DNA of 64,000 nt from Paracoccus liaowanqingii (GCF_004683865.2 NZ_CP040764.1:1-64000); one strand, 5' to 3'. Positions 17,137-27,217 are shown, numbered from the stretch's first letter. Numbers and translations: made by a program. The notes: generated from the sequence alone by a model not told the origin.

Positions 17137-19290
17137 ATGGACCGATCCTTCACCCCCCTTCACGGCCTCGAGGTCGATGCCGAATTCGCCGATTTCATCG
17201 CCGACCGCGTCCTGCCGGGCACCGGGGTCGCGCCCGACGCCTTCTGGCAGGGCTATGCCACGTTGCTGGACGGCTTCGCGGCCGAGAACCGCGCCCTTCT
17301 GGACCGCCGCGCCGAGCTGCAGGCGCAGATCGACGCCTGGCACAAGGGCCGCGGAAACCAGCCCTGGGACGCCGCCTCCTATCGCGCCTTCCTGACCGAG
17401 ATCGGCTACCTGACCCCCGAGCCCGCCCCCTTCAGCGTCGAGAACGGCGCCATCGACCCCGAGATCGCCACCCTGGCCGGGCCGCAGCTGGTCGTGCCGG
17501 TCAGCAATGCCCGCTTCGCGCTGAACGCCGCGAATGCGCGGTGGGGCTCGCTCTATGATGCGCTCTACGGCTCGGACGTGATGGGGCCGGTGCCCTCGGG
17601 CGGCTTCGACGCCGCGCGCCGCGATGCGGTCGTGGCCCGCGCGGCCCAGGTCCTGGACCAGGCGCTGCCGCTGCTGGCGGGCAGCCATGCGGGGGTCGAG
17701 GCCTACGGCGCCGACGATCAGGGCCTGGTCGCCACCGTCGCCGGTCAGCCGGTGCGGCTGGCCGATCCCGACGCCTATGTCGGCACCCGCACCGAGGGCG
17801 CCCAGACCGCGTACGTGCTGCGCCACAACGGGCTGCATGTCGAACTGGTCATCGACCCCGGCCATCCGATCGGCGCGGCCTCGGCCTCGGGCCTGCGCGA
17901 CGTGGTGATGGAGGCCGCGCTGTCGGCCATCCAGGACTGCGAGGACAGCGTGGCGGCGGTGGATGCCCCCGACAAGATCGGCGTCTATGCCAACTGGCTG
18001 GGGCTGATGCGCGGCGATCTGGAGGACAGCTTCGACAAGGGCGGCAAGACCATGACCCGCCGCCTGAACCCCGACCGCCGCGTGACCCGGCCCGACGGCA
18101 CGACCGTCACCCTGCAGGGCCGCGCCCTGCTGCTGGTGCGCAACGTGGGCCATCTGATGACCACCGACGTGATCCGCAAGGACGGCCAGCCCACCCCCGA
18201 GGGGCTGATGGATGCGATGGTCACCGTGGCCTGCGCGATGCACGACCTGAAGAAGACCGACGGCCCCCGCAACAGCCGCGCGGGCGCCGTCTACGTGGTC
18301 AAGCCCAAGATGCACGGCCCCGACGAGGCGGCCTTCGCCGACCGCGTCTTTGCCCATGTCGAAGCCGTGCTGGGCCTTGCGCCCAACACCGTCAAGCTGG
18401 GCCTGATGGACGAGGAGCGCCGCACCAGCGCGAACCTGGCGGCCTCGATCCACGCGCTGCGCCATCGGCTGTTCTTCATCAACACCGGCTTCCTGGACCG
18501 CACCGGGGACGAGATCCACACCTCGATGCAGGCGGGCGCCTTCCTGGGGCGCGACGCGATGAAGGCGGCGGCGTGGCTGTCCGCCTACGAGGATCGCAAC
18601 GTGCTGATCGGCCTGGCCTCGGGGATGCGCGGCCGGGCGCAGATCGGCAAGGGCATGTGGGCCAAGCCCGACGCCCTGGCCGAGATGCTGGAGGCCAAGA
18701 TCGGCCATCCGAAATCCGGCGCCTCGACGGCCTGGGTCCCCTCGCCCACGGCGGCGACGCTGCACGCGCTGCACTACCACGTGGTCGACGTGGCCGCGCG
18801 CCAGGACGAGCTGGAAGGCCGCCCGATCCCCGATCTGGACCTGCTGCTGACGCCTGCGCTGGCCGATGCGCCCATGGCCCAGGACAAGGTCGCCCGCGAG
18901 CTGGAGAACAGCGCGCAGGGGATCCTGGGCTATGTCGTGCGGTGGGTCGATCAGGGCATCGGCTGTTCCAAGGTGCCCGACATCGACGACGTGCAGCTGA
19001 TGGAGGACCGCGCCACCTGCCGCATCAGCGCGCAGTATCTGGCCAACTGGCTGCAGCACGGCGTCGTCTCGACCGAGCAGGTCGAGGATGCGCTGCGCCG
19101 CATGGCCGCCAAGGTCGATGCCCAGAACGCGGGCGATCCCGCCTATCGCCCCATGGCGCCGGACTTCGACGGCCCGGCCTTCCTGGCGGCGCGCGATCTG
19201 GTCCTGACCGGGGCCGACCAACCCTCGGGCTATACGGAACCCGCGCTCCATGCCCGCCGGGCCGAGGCCAAGGCGCTGCAGGCCGGCTGA
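17137..19290 (+). CDS. glcB: Malate synthase G
   Basis: A 717-aa enzyme, the usual length for isoform G, which condenses glyoxylate with acetyl-CoA to malate. Recognisable segments are NARFALNAANARWGSLYDAL near residue 125, the AVDAPDKIGVYANWLGLMRG region, KPKMHGPDEAAF, NTGFLDRTGDEIHTSMQAG, and GKGMWAKPD in the C-terminal barrel. The start at 17137 follows AGGAGA with 6 nt spacing. No isocitrate lyase gene adjoins it, so it may serve glycolate/glyoxylate use or the ethylmalonyl-CoA route (inference). Confidence 0.95.
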   Translation: MDRSFTPLHGLEVDAEFADFIADRVLPGTGVAPDAFWQGYATLLDGFAAENRALLDRRAELQAQIDAWHKGRGNQPWDAASYRAFLTEIGYLTPEPAPFSVENGAIDPEIATLAGPQLVVPVSNARFALNAANARWGSLYDALYGSDVMGPVPSGGFDAARRDAVVARAAQVLDQALPLLAGSHAGVEAYGADDQGLVATVAGQPVRLADPDAYVGTRTEGAQTAYVLRHNGLHVELVIDPGHPIGAASASGLRDVVMEAALSAIQDCEDSVAAVDAPDKIGVYANWLGLMRGDLEDSFDKGGKTMTRRLNPDRRVTRPDGTTVTLQGRALLLVRNVGHLMTTDVIRKDGQPTPEGLMDAMVTVACAMHDLKKTDGPRNSRAGAVYVVKPKMHGPDEAAFADRVFAHVEAVLGLAPNTVKLGLMDEERRTSANLAASIHALRHRLFFINTGFLDRTGDEIHTSMQAGAFLGRDAMKAAAWLSAYEDRNVLIGLASGMRGRAQIGKGMWAKPDALAEMLEAKIGHPKSGASTAWVPSPTAATLHALHYHVVDVAARQDELEGRPIPDLDLLLTPALADAPMAQDKVARELENSAQGILGYVVRWVDQGIGCSKVPDIDDVQLMEDRATCRISAQYLANWLQHGVVSTEQVEDALRRMAAKVDAQNAGDPAYRPMAPDFDGPAFLAARDLVLTGADQPSGYTEPALHARRAEAKALQAG

Positions 19291-19374
19291 ACCCGCGCGC
19301 GCGGGCCGGGCGGTTGCGATGCCGCCGCCGCGCGCCTAGGGTGCGCTCCGCAACAAGGGCAGGAGCGTACCCAC

Positions 19375-20550
19375 ATGTCGGGACATATCATCGCGGTCGC
19401 CGGGATCGGCTATGTGGGCCTGTCGAACGCGGTCCTGCTGGCCGGGCGCAACACGGTGCGCGCGCTGGACGTGGACGCGGGCCGCGTGGCCATGCTGAAC
19501 GACCGGCGCTGCCCGATCATCGACGCGGACATCGCCCACCACCTGGCGACCCGCGATCTGGACCTGACCGCCACGACAGATCCCGCCACCGCCTATGCGG
19601 GCGCCGACCATGTCATCGTGGCCACGCCCACCAACTACGATCCCGTCACCAACCGTTTCGACACCTCCAGCGTCGAGGCGGTGATCGCGGATGTCATGCG
19701 GCTGGCCCCGCAGGCGGTGATCGTGGTGAAATCGACCGTGCCCGTGGGCTTCACGCTGGACGTGCGGGCGCGGCTCGGCACCGATCAGGTGATCTTCAGC
19801 CCCGAATTCCTGCGCGAGGGCCGCGCGCTGCACGACAACCTGCACCCCTCGCGCATCGTGGTGGGCGAGGACAGCCCGCGCGGCCGCGTCTTCGCCGACC
19901 TGCTGGCCGAGGCGGCGCTGGACGACGATGTGCCGATCCTGCTGACCGGCCCGACCGAGGCCGAGGCGATCAAGCTGTTCGCCAACACCTATCTTGCCCT
20001 GCGTGTGGCCTATTTCAACGAGCTGGACAGCTATGCCCTGACCAGCGGGCTGGACAGCCGCCAGATCATCGAGGGCGTGGGCCTGGATCCGCGCATCGGC
20101 GGGCATTACAACAACCCCTCCTTCGGCTATGGCGGCTACTGCCTGCCCAAGGACAGCAAGCAGCTTCTGGCCAACTATGCCGACGTTCCCCAGAACCTGA
20201 TCGCCGCCGTGGTCGAGGCGAACCGCACCCGCAAGGACGTGATCGCCGACCATATCCTGGCGCGGAAGCCGCAGGTGGTGGGGATCTATCGGCTGGTGAT
20301 GAAGGCAGGGTCGGACAATTTCCGCCAGTCCGCCGTGCAGGGCATCATGAAGCGGCTGAAGGCCAAGGGGGTCGAGGTCATCGTCTACGAGCCCGCCATG
20401 TCCGAGGCGCGGTTCTTCGGATCCGAGGTGATCACCGACCTGGCGGCCTTCAAGGCGCGTGCCGGGCTGATCGTGGCGAACCGGCTGACCGACGACCTGA
20501 CGGGCGTCGAGGACAAGGTCTATACCCGCGATCTCTTCGGCGGCGACTGA
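19375..20550 (+). CDS. ugd: UDP-glucose 6-dehydrogenase
   Basis: A 391-aa NAD-dependent oxidoreductase making UDP-glucuronate, a precursor for acidic polysaccharides. The N-terminal Rossmann motif is [11 protein letters not shown]. The STVPVGFT and [20 protein letters not shown] segments are typical, and the catalytic Cys256 sits in [14 protein letters not shown]. Length and sequence resemble the short single-chain Ugd type. AGGAGC lies upstream of the ATG. It could feed either the pel-like operon or the 48-59 kb glycosyltransferase cluster (inference). Confidence 0.93.
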   Translation: MSGHIIAVAGIGYVGLSNAVLLAGRNTVRALDVDAGRVAMLNDRRCPIIDADIAHHLATRDLDLTATTDPATAYAGADHVIVATPTNYDPVTNRFDTSSVEAVIADVMRLAPQAVIVVKSTVPVGFTLDVRARLGTDQVIFSPEFLREGRALHDNLHPSRIVVGEDSPRGRVFADLLAEAALDDDVPILLTGPTEAEAIKLFANTYLALRVAYFNELDSYALTSGLDSRQIIEGVGLDPRIGGHYNNPSFGYGGYCLPKDSKQLLANYADVPQNLIAAVVEANRTRKDVIADHILARKPQVVGIYRLVMKAGSDNFRQSAVQGIMKRLKAKGVEVIVYEPAMSEARFFGSEVITDLAAFKARAGLIVANRLTDDLTGVEDKVYTRDLFGGD

Positions 20551-20555
20551 CCGCC

Positions 20556-21167
20556 CTACAGCCCCTTGCGCATCTGCGCCTCGATCTCGCGGCGCTGGCG
20601 GCGCGAGCGGATCTGCTGGGCGGCCAGGTTCAGCGGACGCAGGGACAGCGTGTCGCCGTCGCGGCGCATGGCGAAGCGGCGGGTGGCGGCGGTGATATGG
20701 CTGTCGGCGGCGGTGATGGCGGCCACGGTGATCTGCAGATGGCGGATGTCGGCGGGCGCGATCTGGTCGAAGCCTTGGTGCCGGGCGCGGTCCAGCAGGT
20801 CGGTGACGCTGCCGATCTCGACATGGTCGCCGCTTTTCAGCGCGCCCTGCAGCGTCGCCTGGCGCGGGGTCTCGTGCTGGTCGCGGGCGATCTCGGTCCG
20901 GTCGGCGACGGATGACATGCGCTCGCCATCGGCGGTCCAGACGGTCAGCATGATCTCCAGCACGTAGAGCGGCTCCAGCCCCAGGTTGCTGACCAGGATG
21001 CGGGCGGACAGGTCGCGCGCGCCGCCCAGATGGATCAGGATCTCGGTCCGGCGCTGGCGGCGCATGCCCAGCACCAGGATATGCAGATAGACCACCCAGA
21101 CCAGCGCCGTGATCGCCGCCATCGCGGCCTGCACCAGCCCGCTGTTCTCCGACACCCAGTCCCACAT
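20556..21167 (-). CDS. Hypothetical protein with one N-terminal membrane helix
   Basis: A 203-aa protein starting MWDWVSENSGLVQAA. Its single membrane segment (MAAITALVWVVYLHILVLGM) is followed by a soluble domain with a beta-rich look (LIHLGGARDLSARILVSNLG) and a basic C-terminus (RSRRQRREIEAQMRKGL). The family is not recognised. The start at 21167 follows a strong AAAGGAAAGGGGG stretch. It converges on ugd with a 5-nt gap. Confidence 0.75.
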   Translation of the reverse strand: MWDWVSENSGLVQAAMAAITALVWVVYLHILVLGMRRQRRTEILIHLGGARDLSARILVSNLGLEPLYVLEIMLTVWTADGERMSSVADRTEIARDQHETPRQATLQGALKSGDHVEIGSVTDLLDRARHQGFDQIAPADIRHLQITVAAITAADSHITAATRRFAMRRDGDTLSLRPLNLAAQQIRSRRQRREIEAQMRKGL

Positions 21168-21317
21168 GGACGCGCCCCCTTTCCTTTTGCAACGCGCCCA
21201 ACCCCCGCGAGGGGGCGATGTTCCATCGGCGCTTCTTCGCGGCGCCGCCGGACCCCTGCGGCGACGGGGCGCGTTTCCAACGTCCAAGACCCCCCACAAC
21301 CCCCCATGAGGCCCGCC

Positions 21318-21581
21318 ATGACCGACACCCCCATCTCCGTTCTGGAAGCGCGCCTCGAGGCGCAGCGCCGCCTGCTGGCGCGGATCGTCGCGGCCTTGGC
21401 GCCCGAGGCGCGCCAGCCGGTGATCGACTGGCTGGACCAGCACGACACCCTGCGCGACGGGCAGGAGGATCCCGGCGCCGTGCCGACCGAGGATACCGGC
21501 GCGGCCCTGGCCGTGTCCGAGGAGTTCCGCATGATCGCCCGGCTGGTGGGAGACCGCCTGCACGAGGTCGACCAGGCCTAG
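21318..21581 (+). CDS. Small hypothetical protein
   Basis: An 87-aa acidic protein with a predicted helix ISVLEARLEAQRRLLARIVA at the start and no membrane segment. The start at 21318 is supported by GAGG 6 nt upstream; an ATG at 21306 is possible. Its stop codon overlaps the convergent stop of the ABC1-kinase-like gene by 4 nt. No family is recognised. Confidence 0.6.
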   Translation: MTDTPISVLEARLEAQRRLLARIVAALAPEARQPVIDWLDQHDTLRDGQEDPGAVPTEDTGAALAVSEEFRMIARLVGDRLHEVDQA

Positions 21582-22942
21582 CTGCGCGCCGCCAGCATCC
21601 GGTCCAGATCCTCGGGGCGGATCAGCGCGTCCAGATCGACCCGCGCCCGCAGCCGCGCCAGCAGCAGATAAAGTCCCGCGATCTTGCGGTGCAGGAACAG
21701 GATCTCGGGCGGGGGCATCTCGGCCGGGGCGCGGGTGCGGGCCGCCTGCATGGCCGCATCTGCCACCTGCTGCGGGATGCCGCTGGAGGCCGGATCGAAG
21801 ATCCCGCCCGCCCGCAGCGGCGCGAAGGCCACGTCCATCATGCCCAGAAGCATCTCCTGATGCGCCTCGGGCGTCTCGGGCCGGAAATAGCCGATGGCGA
21901 TGGCGGCCTCGCGGATGTCGGCGCGATCCCCCGACAGGGCGGCCCGCAGCAGCGCCAGATAGCGCGGCGCGACGGGGGGTGAAAATCCCCGCGTGGCGCC
22001 GAAATCCAGCAGCACGATGCGGCCTCCGTCGGGATGGCCGCCCTCGGCCTGCCAGCGGTAGTTGGCGAAGTTCGGGTCGGTCTGCATCAGGTCGAAGCGG
22101 AACAGCTCCTCGATGACCAGGCGGCCCAGGTTCTGGGCGGCGCGGTCGCGGATGTCCTGAGGCGCCTCGGCCAGGGTCTCGATGGGGCGGCTGTCGATGA
22201 AGTCCATCGCCAGCACGTCGGGCGTGCTGAACTGATCGTCGGGCACCGGCAGCAGGAATTCGTCGCGCCCCGCCAGATTGGCGGCGTAGCGGCGCATCTG
22301 CTGCGCCTCGCGCAGGTAGTCGGCCTCGGCATGCAGCTGCTCGCGCGCCTCGGTCATCAGCGCGGGCAGGTCGATGCCGGGGGGCAGCAGGCCGGGGATC
22401 CGCATCATCAGGCCCAGATTGGCGATGTCGCTGTCGATGCTGTCCCGCACGCCGGGATACTGCACCTTGATCGCCAGATCGCGCCCGTCCTTGGTTTGCG
22501 CCCGATGCACCTGCCCGATCGAGGCCGCCGCGATCGGGCGCACCTGGAAGCGGGCGAAATGGCGCAGCCAGCCCGTCCCCCAGGCCGTGTCCAGCACCCG
22601 CTGCAGCTGCTTGGGGGGCATTGGGTCGGCATCGGCGCGCAGCCGCGACAGGATCTGCGTCAGTTCGGGCGGCAGCATGTCGCCCGCCTCCATCGAGACC
22701 AGCTGCCCCAGCTTCATCGCCGCCCCGCGCATCTGCGCCAGCTGCGCGGCCAGCCGCGCGGCATTGGCCGGGGTCAGGAACAGGTCCTGCGCGTTGGGGC
22801 GCTGGCCGGTGGCCAGCTGCCGCGCGCCCTGCGCCAAGGCGCGACCGCCGATGCCGCCCGCCAGCCCGCCGATGCGCAGCATGCGTGTCAGCCGCCCTTG
22901 CGGGACGGCGCGGGGGGTGCGGTCCGGGGGATCCTCGCTCAT
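21578..22942 (-). CDS. ABC1/UbiB/ADCK-family kinase-like protein
   Basis: A 454-aa atypical protein kinase-like protein. It shows the family KxGQ motif in MKLGQLVSMEAGDMLPPEL (about residue 77), the Ala-rich loop AAASIGQVHRA (about 140), the VAVK-like lysine in LAIKVQYPGV, and LLDFGATRGF as the metal-binding DFG region. UbiB-type members support ubiquinone biosynthesis, but this short version may be an ADCK-type paralogue. The stop of the FAD oxidoreductase-proximal neighbour overlaps: its start at 22942 overlaps the upstream oxidoreductase by 4 nt, so the two form a minus-strand unit. Confidence 0.85.
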   Translation of the reverse strand: MSEDPPDRTPRAVPQGRLTRMLRIGGLAGGIGGRALAQGARQLATGQRPNAQDLFLTPANAARLAAQLAQMRGAAMKLGQLVSMEAGDMLPPELTQILSRLRADADPMPPKQLQRVLDTAWGTGWLRHFARFQVRPIAAASIGQVHRAQTKDGRDLAIKVQYPGVRDSIDSDIANLGLMMRIPGLLPPGIDLPALMTEAREQLHAEADYLREAQQMRRYAANLAGRDEFLLPVPDDQFSTPDVLAMDFIDSRPIETLAEAPQDIRDRAAQNLGRLVIEELFRFDLMQTDPNFANYRWQAEGGHPDGGRIVLLDFGATRGFSPPVAPRYLALLRAALSGDRADIREAAIAIGYFRPETPEAHQEMLLGMMDVAFAPLRAGGIFDPASSGIPQQVADAAMQAARTRAPAEMPPPEILFLHRKIAGLYLLLARLRARVDLDALIRPEDLDRMLAARS

Positions 22943-23883
22943 GGCCGGGCCAACAGATGGGCGGCCATCGCCTGCCCGCTGTCCCAGGCATGTGCGGCAT
23001 CGGACCCAAGCGCCCAGTCCCCGCCCGCGACCAGCCCCGAGGCGTCATCGGCCAGGAAGGGCCGCCCGAGCGCGCGGTCGGTCCGGGCGTAAAGCCAGCG
23101 ATGCGCCGCGCTGTGGCGCAGATGGGCGGCGTCCGCGCCCAGCTCGGCCAGAAGCAGCGGCGCCATCAGTTCGGCCAGCTCGGCGAAGGGCAGGTCGATA
23201 TGGGCCATGCTCCAGTCCGGATCGGCATGGGCGACCCAAGGGGTCAGGGGCAGGTCCGCGCGGCCGGGCTTGGCGCCGTCCTGCCAGATCTGGTGCAGCG
23301 CGCCCTGGCACCGCCGGTGGACGAAGGGACGCGGCGCGGCGGGGTCCAGCCCCGCCATCAGCGTGACGCAGGCGTGATAGCTGATTTGCCCCAGATCCGC
23401 CGCGAAGGGATGATCCGCCCCCAGCAGGTCGCGGGCCTGCGGGGCGGGAATGGCCAGGACGACCAGATCGGCCTGATGCGCGATCCCCTCGCCGCCCAGA
23501 TGCCAAACGCGGTCCTGGCGCTTAAGGGCGGTGACCATGGCGCCCTGCCGGACGTCCAGCCCTGCCGCCAGCGCCTTGGGGATGGCCGACATGCCGGGCA
23601 GGCCGGTCACGGCATGAGGATCGGCGTCGGGCCAGGGGGCGGCATGGCCCCCGGAGATCAGCCCGTCCAGACAGGCGGCAAGGCCGGGATCGCTTGCGGC
23701 CAGCCAAGGGGCGCCGTGATCGAAGCGCAGGCCGCCCTCCGCCCGGCGGGTGGCCAGACGGCCCCCGGGGCCGCGGCCCTTGTCGAACAGCGTGACGGAC
23801 AGCCCCGCCTGCGCCAGACGGCCGGCGCAGGTCAGCCCCGCCAGCCCCGCGCCGATGATGGCCACCCTGATCCGTTCGCTCAT
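22939..23883 (-). CDS. FAD-dependent oxidoreductase (renalase/amine oxidase-like)
   Basis: A 314-aa flavoprotein. The Rossmann motif VAIIGAGLAGLTCAGRLAQAG is at the N-terminus, followed by FDKGRGPGGRLATRR, a segment characteristic of renalase-like NAD(P)/FAD oxidoreductases. The C-terminal FAD-contact segment is GLVAGGDWALGS. The substrate is unknown. It forms an overlapping pair with the ABC1-kinase-like gene. Confidence 0.82.
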   Translation of the reverse strand: MSERIRVAIIGAGLAGLTCAGRLAQAGLSVTLFDKGRGPGGRLATRRAEGGLRFDHGAPWLAASDPGLAACLDGLISGGHAAPWPDADPHAVTGLPGMSAIPKALAAGLDVRQGAMVTALKRQDRVWHLGGEGIAHQADLVVLAIPAPQARDLLGADHPFAADLGQISYHACVTLMAGLDPAAPRPFVHRRCQGALHQIWQDGAKPGRADLPLTPWVAHADPDWSMAHIDLPFAELAELMAPLLLAELGADAAHLRHSAAHRWLYARTDRALGRPFLADDASGLVAGGDWALGSDAAHAWDSGQAMAAHLLARP

Positions 23884-23957
23884 GCGCCGCTTCCCGTCGT
23901 AATGCTGCGCCCATCAGCGCAGCCCCCGACGCCGGGCGCAAGGCGGCGTTTTGTCCG

Positions 23958-24839
23958 TCAGCGCAGATCTAGCCGGCCCATGAACTCCAGGAAGGCGGCC
24001 AGCGCGGCGGTGACCAGCTTGCGGCTGGAATAGACGATGTGGATGGGCACCCCGGGCAGGGCGTGGTCGGTCAGCACCGCGACCAGCCGCCCCTCGGCCA
24101 GATCCTCGGCCACCTGGAACTCGGGGGTCAGCGCGATGCCCTTGCCGCTGACCGCCAGCGCGCGCAGCAACTCGCCGTTGTTGCTGGAGAAGGTCGGCAC
24201 GATCTTCTGATAGATCACCTCGGATCCCTGCCGCATGGGCCAGGTGCCGGTGCCGGGCAGGTTGGTGTAGTGCAGGCAATGGTGATCGCGCAGGTCGGCC
24301 GGACGTCGCGGCTGGCCCATGCGGGCGATGTAATCGGGCGAGGCGACCAGCAGGATGCAGGCATCCTGCAGATGCCGGGCATGCAGGCTGCTGTCCTCCA
24401 GCCGGCCGATGCGGATCACCGCGTCGAAGCCGTCGCGCGACAGGTCGGACCGGCTGTCGTCCAGCACCAGGTCCAGCTGGATGTCGGGATATTCCTCCAT
24501 GAAGCGCAGCAGATGCGGCTGGAAGACCCGCATCGTGTACTGCACCGGCACCCCCAGCCTGAGCGGCCCCGAGGGATGGGCCGAGGCCGCGCGCACCGCC
24601 TCGGTCGCGGCGTCCAGGCGGGCCAGGACCTCGATCAGCTCGGCGCAGTAGCCGTGGCCCGCCGCCGTGGGCGTCACCGCGCGGGTGGTCCGCGTCAGCA
24701 GCCGGGTGCCCAGGTCCGCCTCCAGGTCCGAGATCATCTTGCTGGCCATGCTTTTCGAGATGCCGACCCGCCGGGCGGCGGCGGCAAAGCTGCCCTCGTC
24801 GACGATGGCCACGAACAGGCGCAGGCTCTTGATGTCCAT
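23958..24839 (-). CDS. LysR-family transcriptional regulator
   Basis: A 293-aa regulator. The N-terminal helix-turn-helix is FVAIVDEGSFAAAARRVGIS with KSMASKMISDLEADLGTRLL, followed by the RTTRAVTPTAAG linker and a substrate-binding domain (LRLGVPVQYTMRVFQPHLL). The start at 24839 (MDIKSLRLF) matches the family; an in-frame upstream extension to 24935 looks non-coding. The target is not evident: the neighbours are an FAD oxidoreductase and a small secreted protein. Confidence 0.92.
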   Translation of the reverse strand: MDIKSLRLFVAIVDEGSFAAAARRVGISKSMASKMISDLEADLGTRLLTRTTRAVTPTAAGHGYCAELIEVLARLDAATEAVRAASAHPSGPLRLGVPVQYTMRVFQPHLLRFMEEYPDIQLDLVLDDSRSDLSRDGFDAVIRIGRLEDSSLHARHLQDACILLVASPDYIARMGQPRRPADLRDHHCLHYTNLPGTGTWPMRQGSEVIYQKIVPTFSSNNGELLRALAVSGKGIALTPEFQVAEDLAEGRLVAVLTDHALPGVPIHIVYSSRKLVTAALAAFLEFMGRLDLR

Positions 24840-24938
24840 GATCGGCCCCCCTGCCGGGACCGCGACATGCGCAAGGGCCGCCGACCGGATGGTCGACGGC
24901 CCTCGGGCCCCGTCAGCGGGGCCGTCCGGTCGCAAGGA

Positions 24939-25196
24939 TCAGTAGAAGCCGCGGCTGGAATTATCAATGCCGGCGGTGTCTTCGCTGGTGTTGATCTGGG
25001 TGACCGTCACCAGGTCACGGGCGTTCAGGCCGGCCTGTGCCAGCTCGCGCGAGGTCATCACGTCGCCTGCGGGGACCTGCACGGTCTGGGAGGCCTCGGC
25101 GGGAGCGGTGGTTTCGGTCATCCCGCCGCTGCTGGCGGCGAAGGCGCCACCGGAGGCCAGGGTCAGGGCGGTCAGTGCAAACACAAAAGTTTTCAT
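24939..25196 (-). CDS. Small secreted protein
   Basis: An 85-aa product with a clear Sec signal peptide (MKTFVFALTALTLASGGAFA, cleavage before ASSGG). The mature part is short and acidic and ends NTSEDTAGIDNSSRGFY, with a central MTSRELAQAGLNARDLVTVT. AAGGA lies upstream of the ATG. The family is not recognised. Confidence 0.7.
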   Translation of the reverse strand: MKTFVFALTALTLASGGAFAASSGGMTETTAPAEASQTVQVPAGDVMTSRELAQAGLNARDLVTVTQINTSEDTAGIDNSSRGFY

Positions 25197-25318
25197 GGTC
25201 GTTTTTCCTTGGTTTTGGCAGTCGGCCGGTAAAGGTCGGGGCCGTTTCAATGACTGTCAGATAGTCCGCCCAAGGAGGCGCGATTAGACGCGAATTCGCG
25301 CGCTCTGTGTTCGATGAG

Positions 25319-25346
25319 GCAGGACAATCCGCGCGGATCGTCCTGC
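25319..25346 (-). terminator. Hairpin after the nucleoside hydrolase gene
   Basis: GCAGGAC-A-ATCC pairs with GGAT-C-GTCCTGC around a GCGC loop, giving 11 base pairs with one mismatch, 10 nt after the minus-strand stop at 25356. There is no strong T tract. Confidence 0.5.
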
Positions 25347-25355
25347 ATCGGTGAT

Positions 25356-26303
25356 TTATGCGGTGCAGACCTGCGCGATGCGATCCAGGATCGCCTGCGG
25401 CTGGCCATCCAGCGCGGCGCCCTGCCGGGGGCGACCCTCCCATGCGCCCAAGGGGCCCTGGCGGTCCTCGGGGTTCATCAGGGTCAGGCCTAGGGCGATG
25501 CCCTCGGACAGGACCCGCACCTCGCCCTTGGTCAGCGTGAAGAGGTCGGGATCGGTCAGGAACACCGCCGCCGTCGCGTCATGGACCAGCATCCCGTCAT
25601 AGCCCGCCGCCTGGTAGAAACGCACGTAGCCCTGCGACAGGGCGGTGACCAGCTGCATCCCCGGCCCCCCGCGCCGTCCCAGATCGTCCAGCAGGGGGCG
25701 GTCCATGAAGGTCCGCGTGGTCAGGTCCAGGGGCACCGCCACCACCGGCCAGGAGGCGCCGAAGACGATGTCGGCGGCCAGCGGATCGCCCCAGATGTTG
25801 GCCTCGCCCGCCGGGGTGATGTTGCCCGGCACGCGGAAGGCGCCACCCATCAGCGTCACGTCGCGCACCAGCCCGGCGATCTCGGGCGCGATCTGCAGTG
25901 CGCGGGCCAGGTTGGTCATGCGGCCCACCGCCAGGATGCGGATCTGGCCGGGATGGGCGCGGATCTGGTCGACCAGGAACTGCGCCGCCGTGTCGGGATC
26001 CTCGGTGGGCGCCAGGTCGACCGGGTGGTCCCCCAGGCCGTTCTCGCCATGGATATGGGTGGGAAAGGCGTCCTCGGGCATGTCCGGGGTCAGCGGCCCC
26101 GCGGCGCCCGCATGGACCGGGGCGCCGTGGCCCCAGGCCCCCAGCAGGAAGCGCGCGTTGCGGGTGGTCAGCGCCACCGGGGCATTGCCGAAGACGGTGG
26201 TGACGCCCACCAGGTCGATCTGCGGATGGCGGATCAGATAATACAGCGCCAGCGCGTCATCCACGCCCGGATCGGTGTCGAAGATCACCTTGTGACTGGT
26301 CAT
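25356..26303 (-). CDS. Inosine-uridine preferring nucleoside hydrolase
   Basis: A 315-aa enzyme hydrolysing the N-glycosidic bond of ribonucleosides. The N-terminal calcium-binding DTDPGVDDALAL motif, the ENGLGD segment, VTLMGGAFRVPGNITPAGEANIWGDPLAA and the C-terminal LVHDATAAVFL are all family hallmarks. The start at 26303 begins just before the motif and has GGGGGA upstream. It is divergent from a DeoR-type regulator across 152 bp, which may control it (inference). Confidence 0.93.
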   Translation of the reverse strand: MTSHKVIFDTDPGVDDALALYYLIRHPQIDLVGVTTVFGNAPVALTTRNARFLLGAWGHGAPVHAGAAGPLTPDMPEDAFPTHIHGENGLGDHPVDLAPTEDPDTAAQFLVDQIRAHPGQIRILAVGRMTNLARALQIAPEIAGLVRDVTLMGGAFRVPGNITPAGEANIWGDPLAADIVFGASWPVVAVPLDLTTRTFMDRPLLDDLGRRGGPGMQLVTALSQGYVRFYQAAGYDGMLVHDATAAVFLTDPDLFTLTKGEVRVLSEGIALGLTLMNPEDRQGPLGAWEGRPRQGAALDGQPQAILDRIAQVCTA

Positions 26304-26455
26304 GTCGAATGTCCCCCGTTGTGATCGGCCCGGCATAGCGCGGTTTCGCGGCGGGTCAACCGCACTGCGGCGACGCATTGCCCCGAACCGCGCGGAAACG
26401 AAAATCTTGCCTGATCGCGGCTGCCATGCGACATCCGGTGAAACAGGGGAACTTC

Positions 26456-27214
26456 ATGTCGCAGACCTTCCGCCAGCCCGAGATCCTGGACATCGCCCGG
26501 CGCGACGGCAAGGTGACGGTCGAGGGGCTGGCCGGGCATTTCGGCGTCACCTTGCAGACGATCCGCCGCGACCTGACCGAACTGGCCGAGACGGGGCGGC
26601 TGGAACGCGTGCATGGCGGCGCGATCCTACCCTCGGGCGTGGCCAATATCGGCTACGAGGAACGCCGCGCCCTGCATCTGGCCGCCAAGACCGCCATCGC
26701 GCGCGCTTGCGCGGCCGAGGTGCCCGACAAGGTCAGCCTGTTTCTCAACATCGGCACCAGCACCGAGGCGGTCGCGCGCGAGCTGCTGGGCCATCGCGAG
26801 CTGCTTGTCGTCACCAACAACATGAACGTCGCCAACATCCTGGCGGCCAATCCCGATTGCGACGTGATCGTCACCGGGGGCAGCCTGCGCCGCGCCGATG
26901 GCGGGCTGGTGGGCACGCTGGCGGCCGAGACGATCCGCCAGTTCAAGTTCGACCTGGCGGTGATCGGCTGTTCGGCGCTGGACCGCGACGGCGACCTGCT
27001 GGATTTCGACATCCAGGAGGTGGGCGTCAGCCAGACCATCCTGCGCCAGTCGCGCCGCACCTTCCTGGTGGCCGACCATTCCAAGCTGGCGCGCAGCGCA
27101 CCCGCCCGGATCGGATCGCTGTCGGAACTTGACGCGATCTTCACCGACCGCCCCCTGCCCGAGCCCTTGGCCCGGGCCTGCCGGGACTGGCAGACCCGCG
27201 TGGTGGTCGTCTAG
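26456..27214 (+). CDS. DeoR/GlpR-family transcriptional regulator
   Basis: A 252-aa repressor-type protein. The helix-turn-helix is VEGLAGHFGVTLQTIRRDLT with RVHGGAI after it. The DeoR C-terminal sugar-phosphate sensor domain shows LFLNIGTSTEAVAREL, VTGGSLRRADGGLVG and FLVADHSKLARSAP. The start at 26456 is preceded by CAGGGGA. It is likely to respond to a phosphorylated sugar; candidate targets are the divergent nucleoside hydrolase gene or xylB (inference). Confidence 0.92.
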   Translation: MSQTFRQPEILDIARRDGKVTVEGLAGHFGVTLQTIRRDLTELAETGRLERVHGGAILPSGVANIGYEERRALHLAAKTAIARACAAEVPDKVSLFLNIGTSTEAVARELLGHRELLVVTNNMNVANILAANPDCDVIVTGGSLRRADGGLVGTLAAETIRQFKFDLAVIGCSALDRDGDLLDFDIQEVGVSQTILRQSRRTFLVADHSKLARSAPARIGSLSELDAIFTDRPLPEPLARACRDWQTRVVVV

Positions 27215-27217
27215 GCG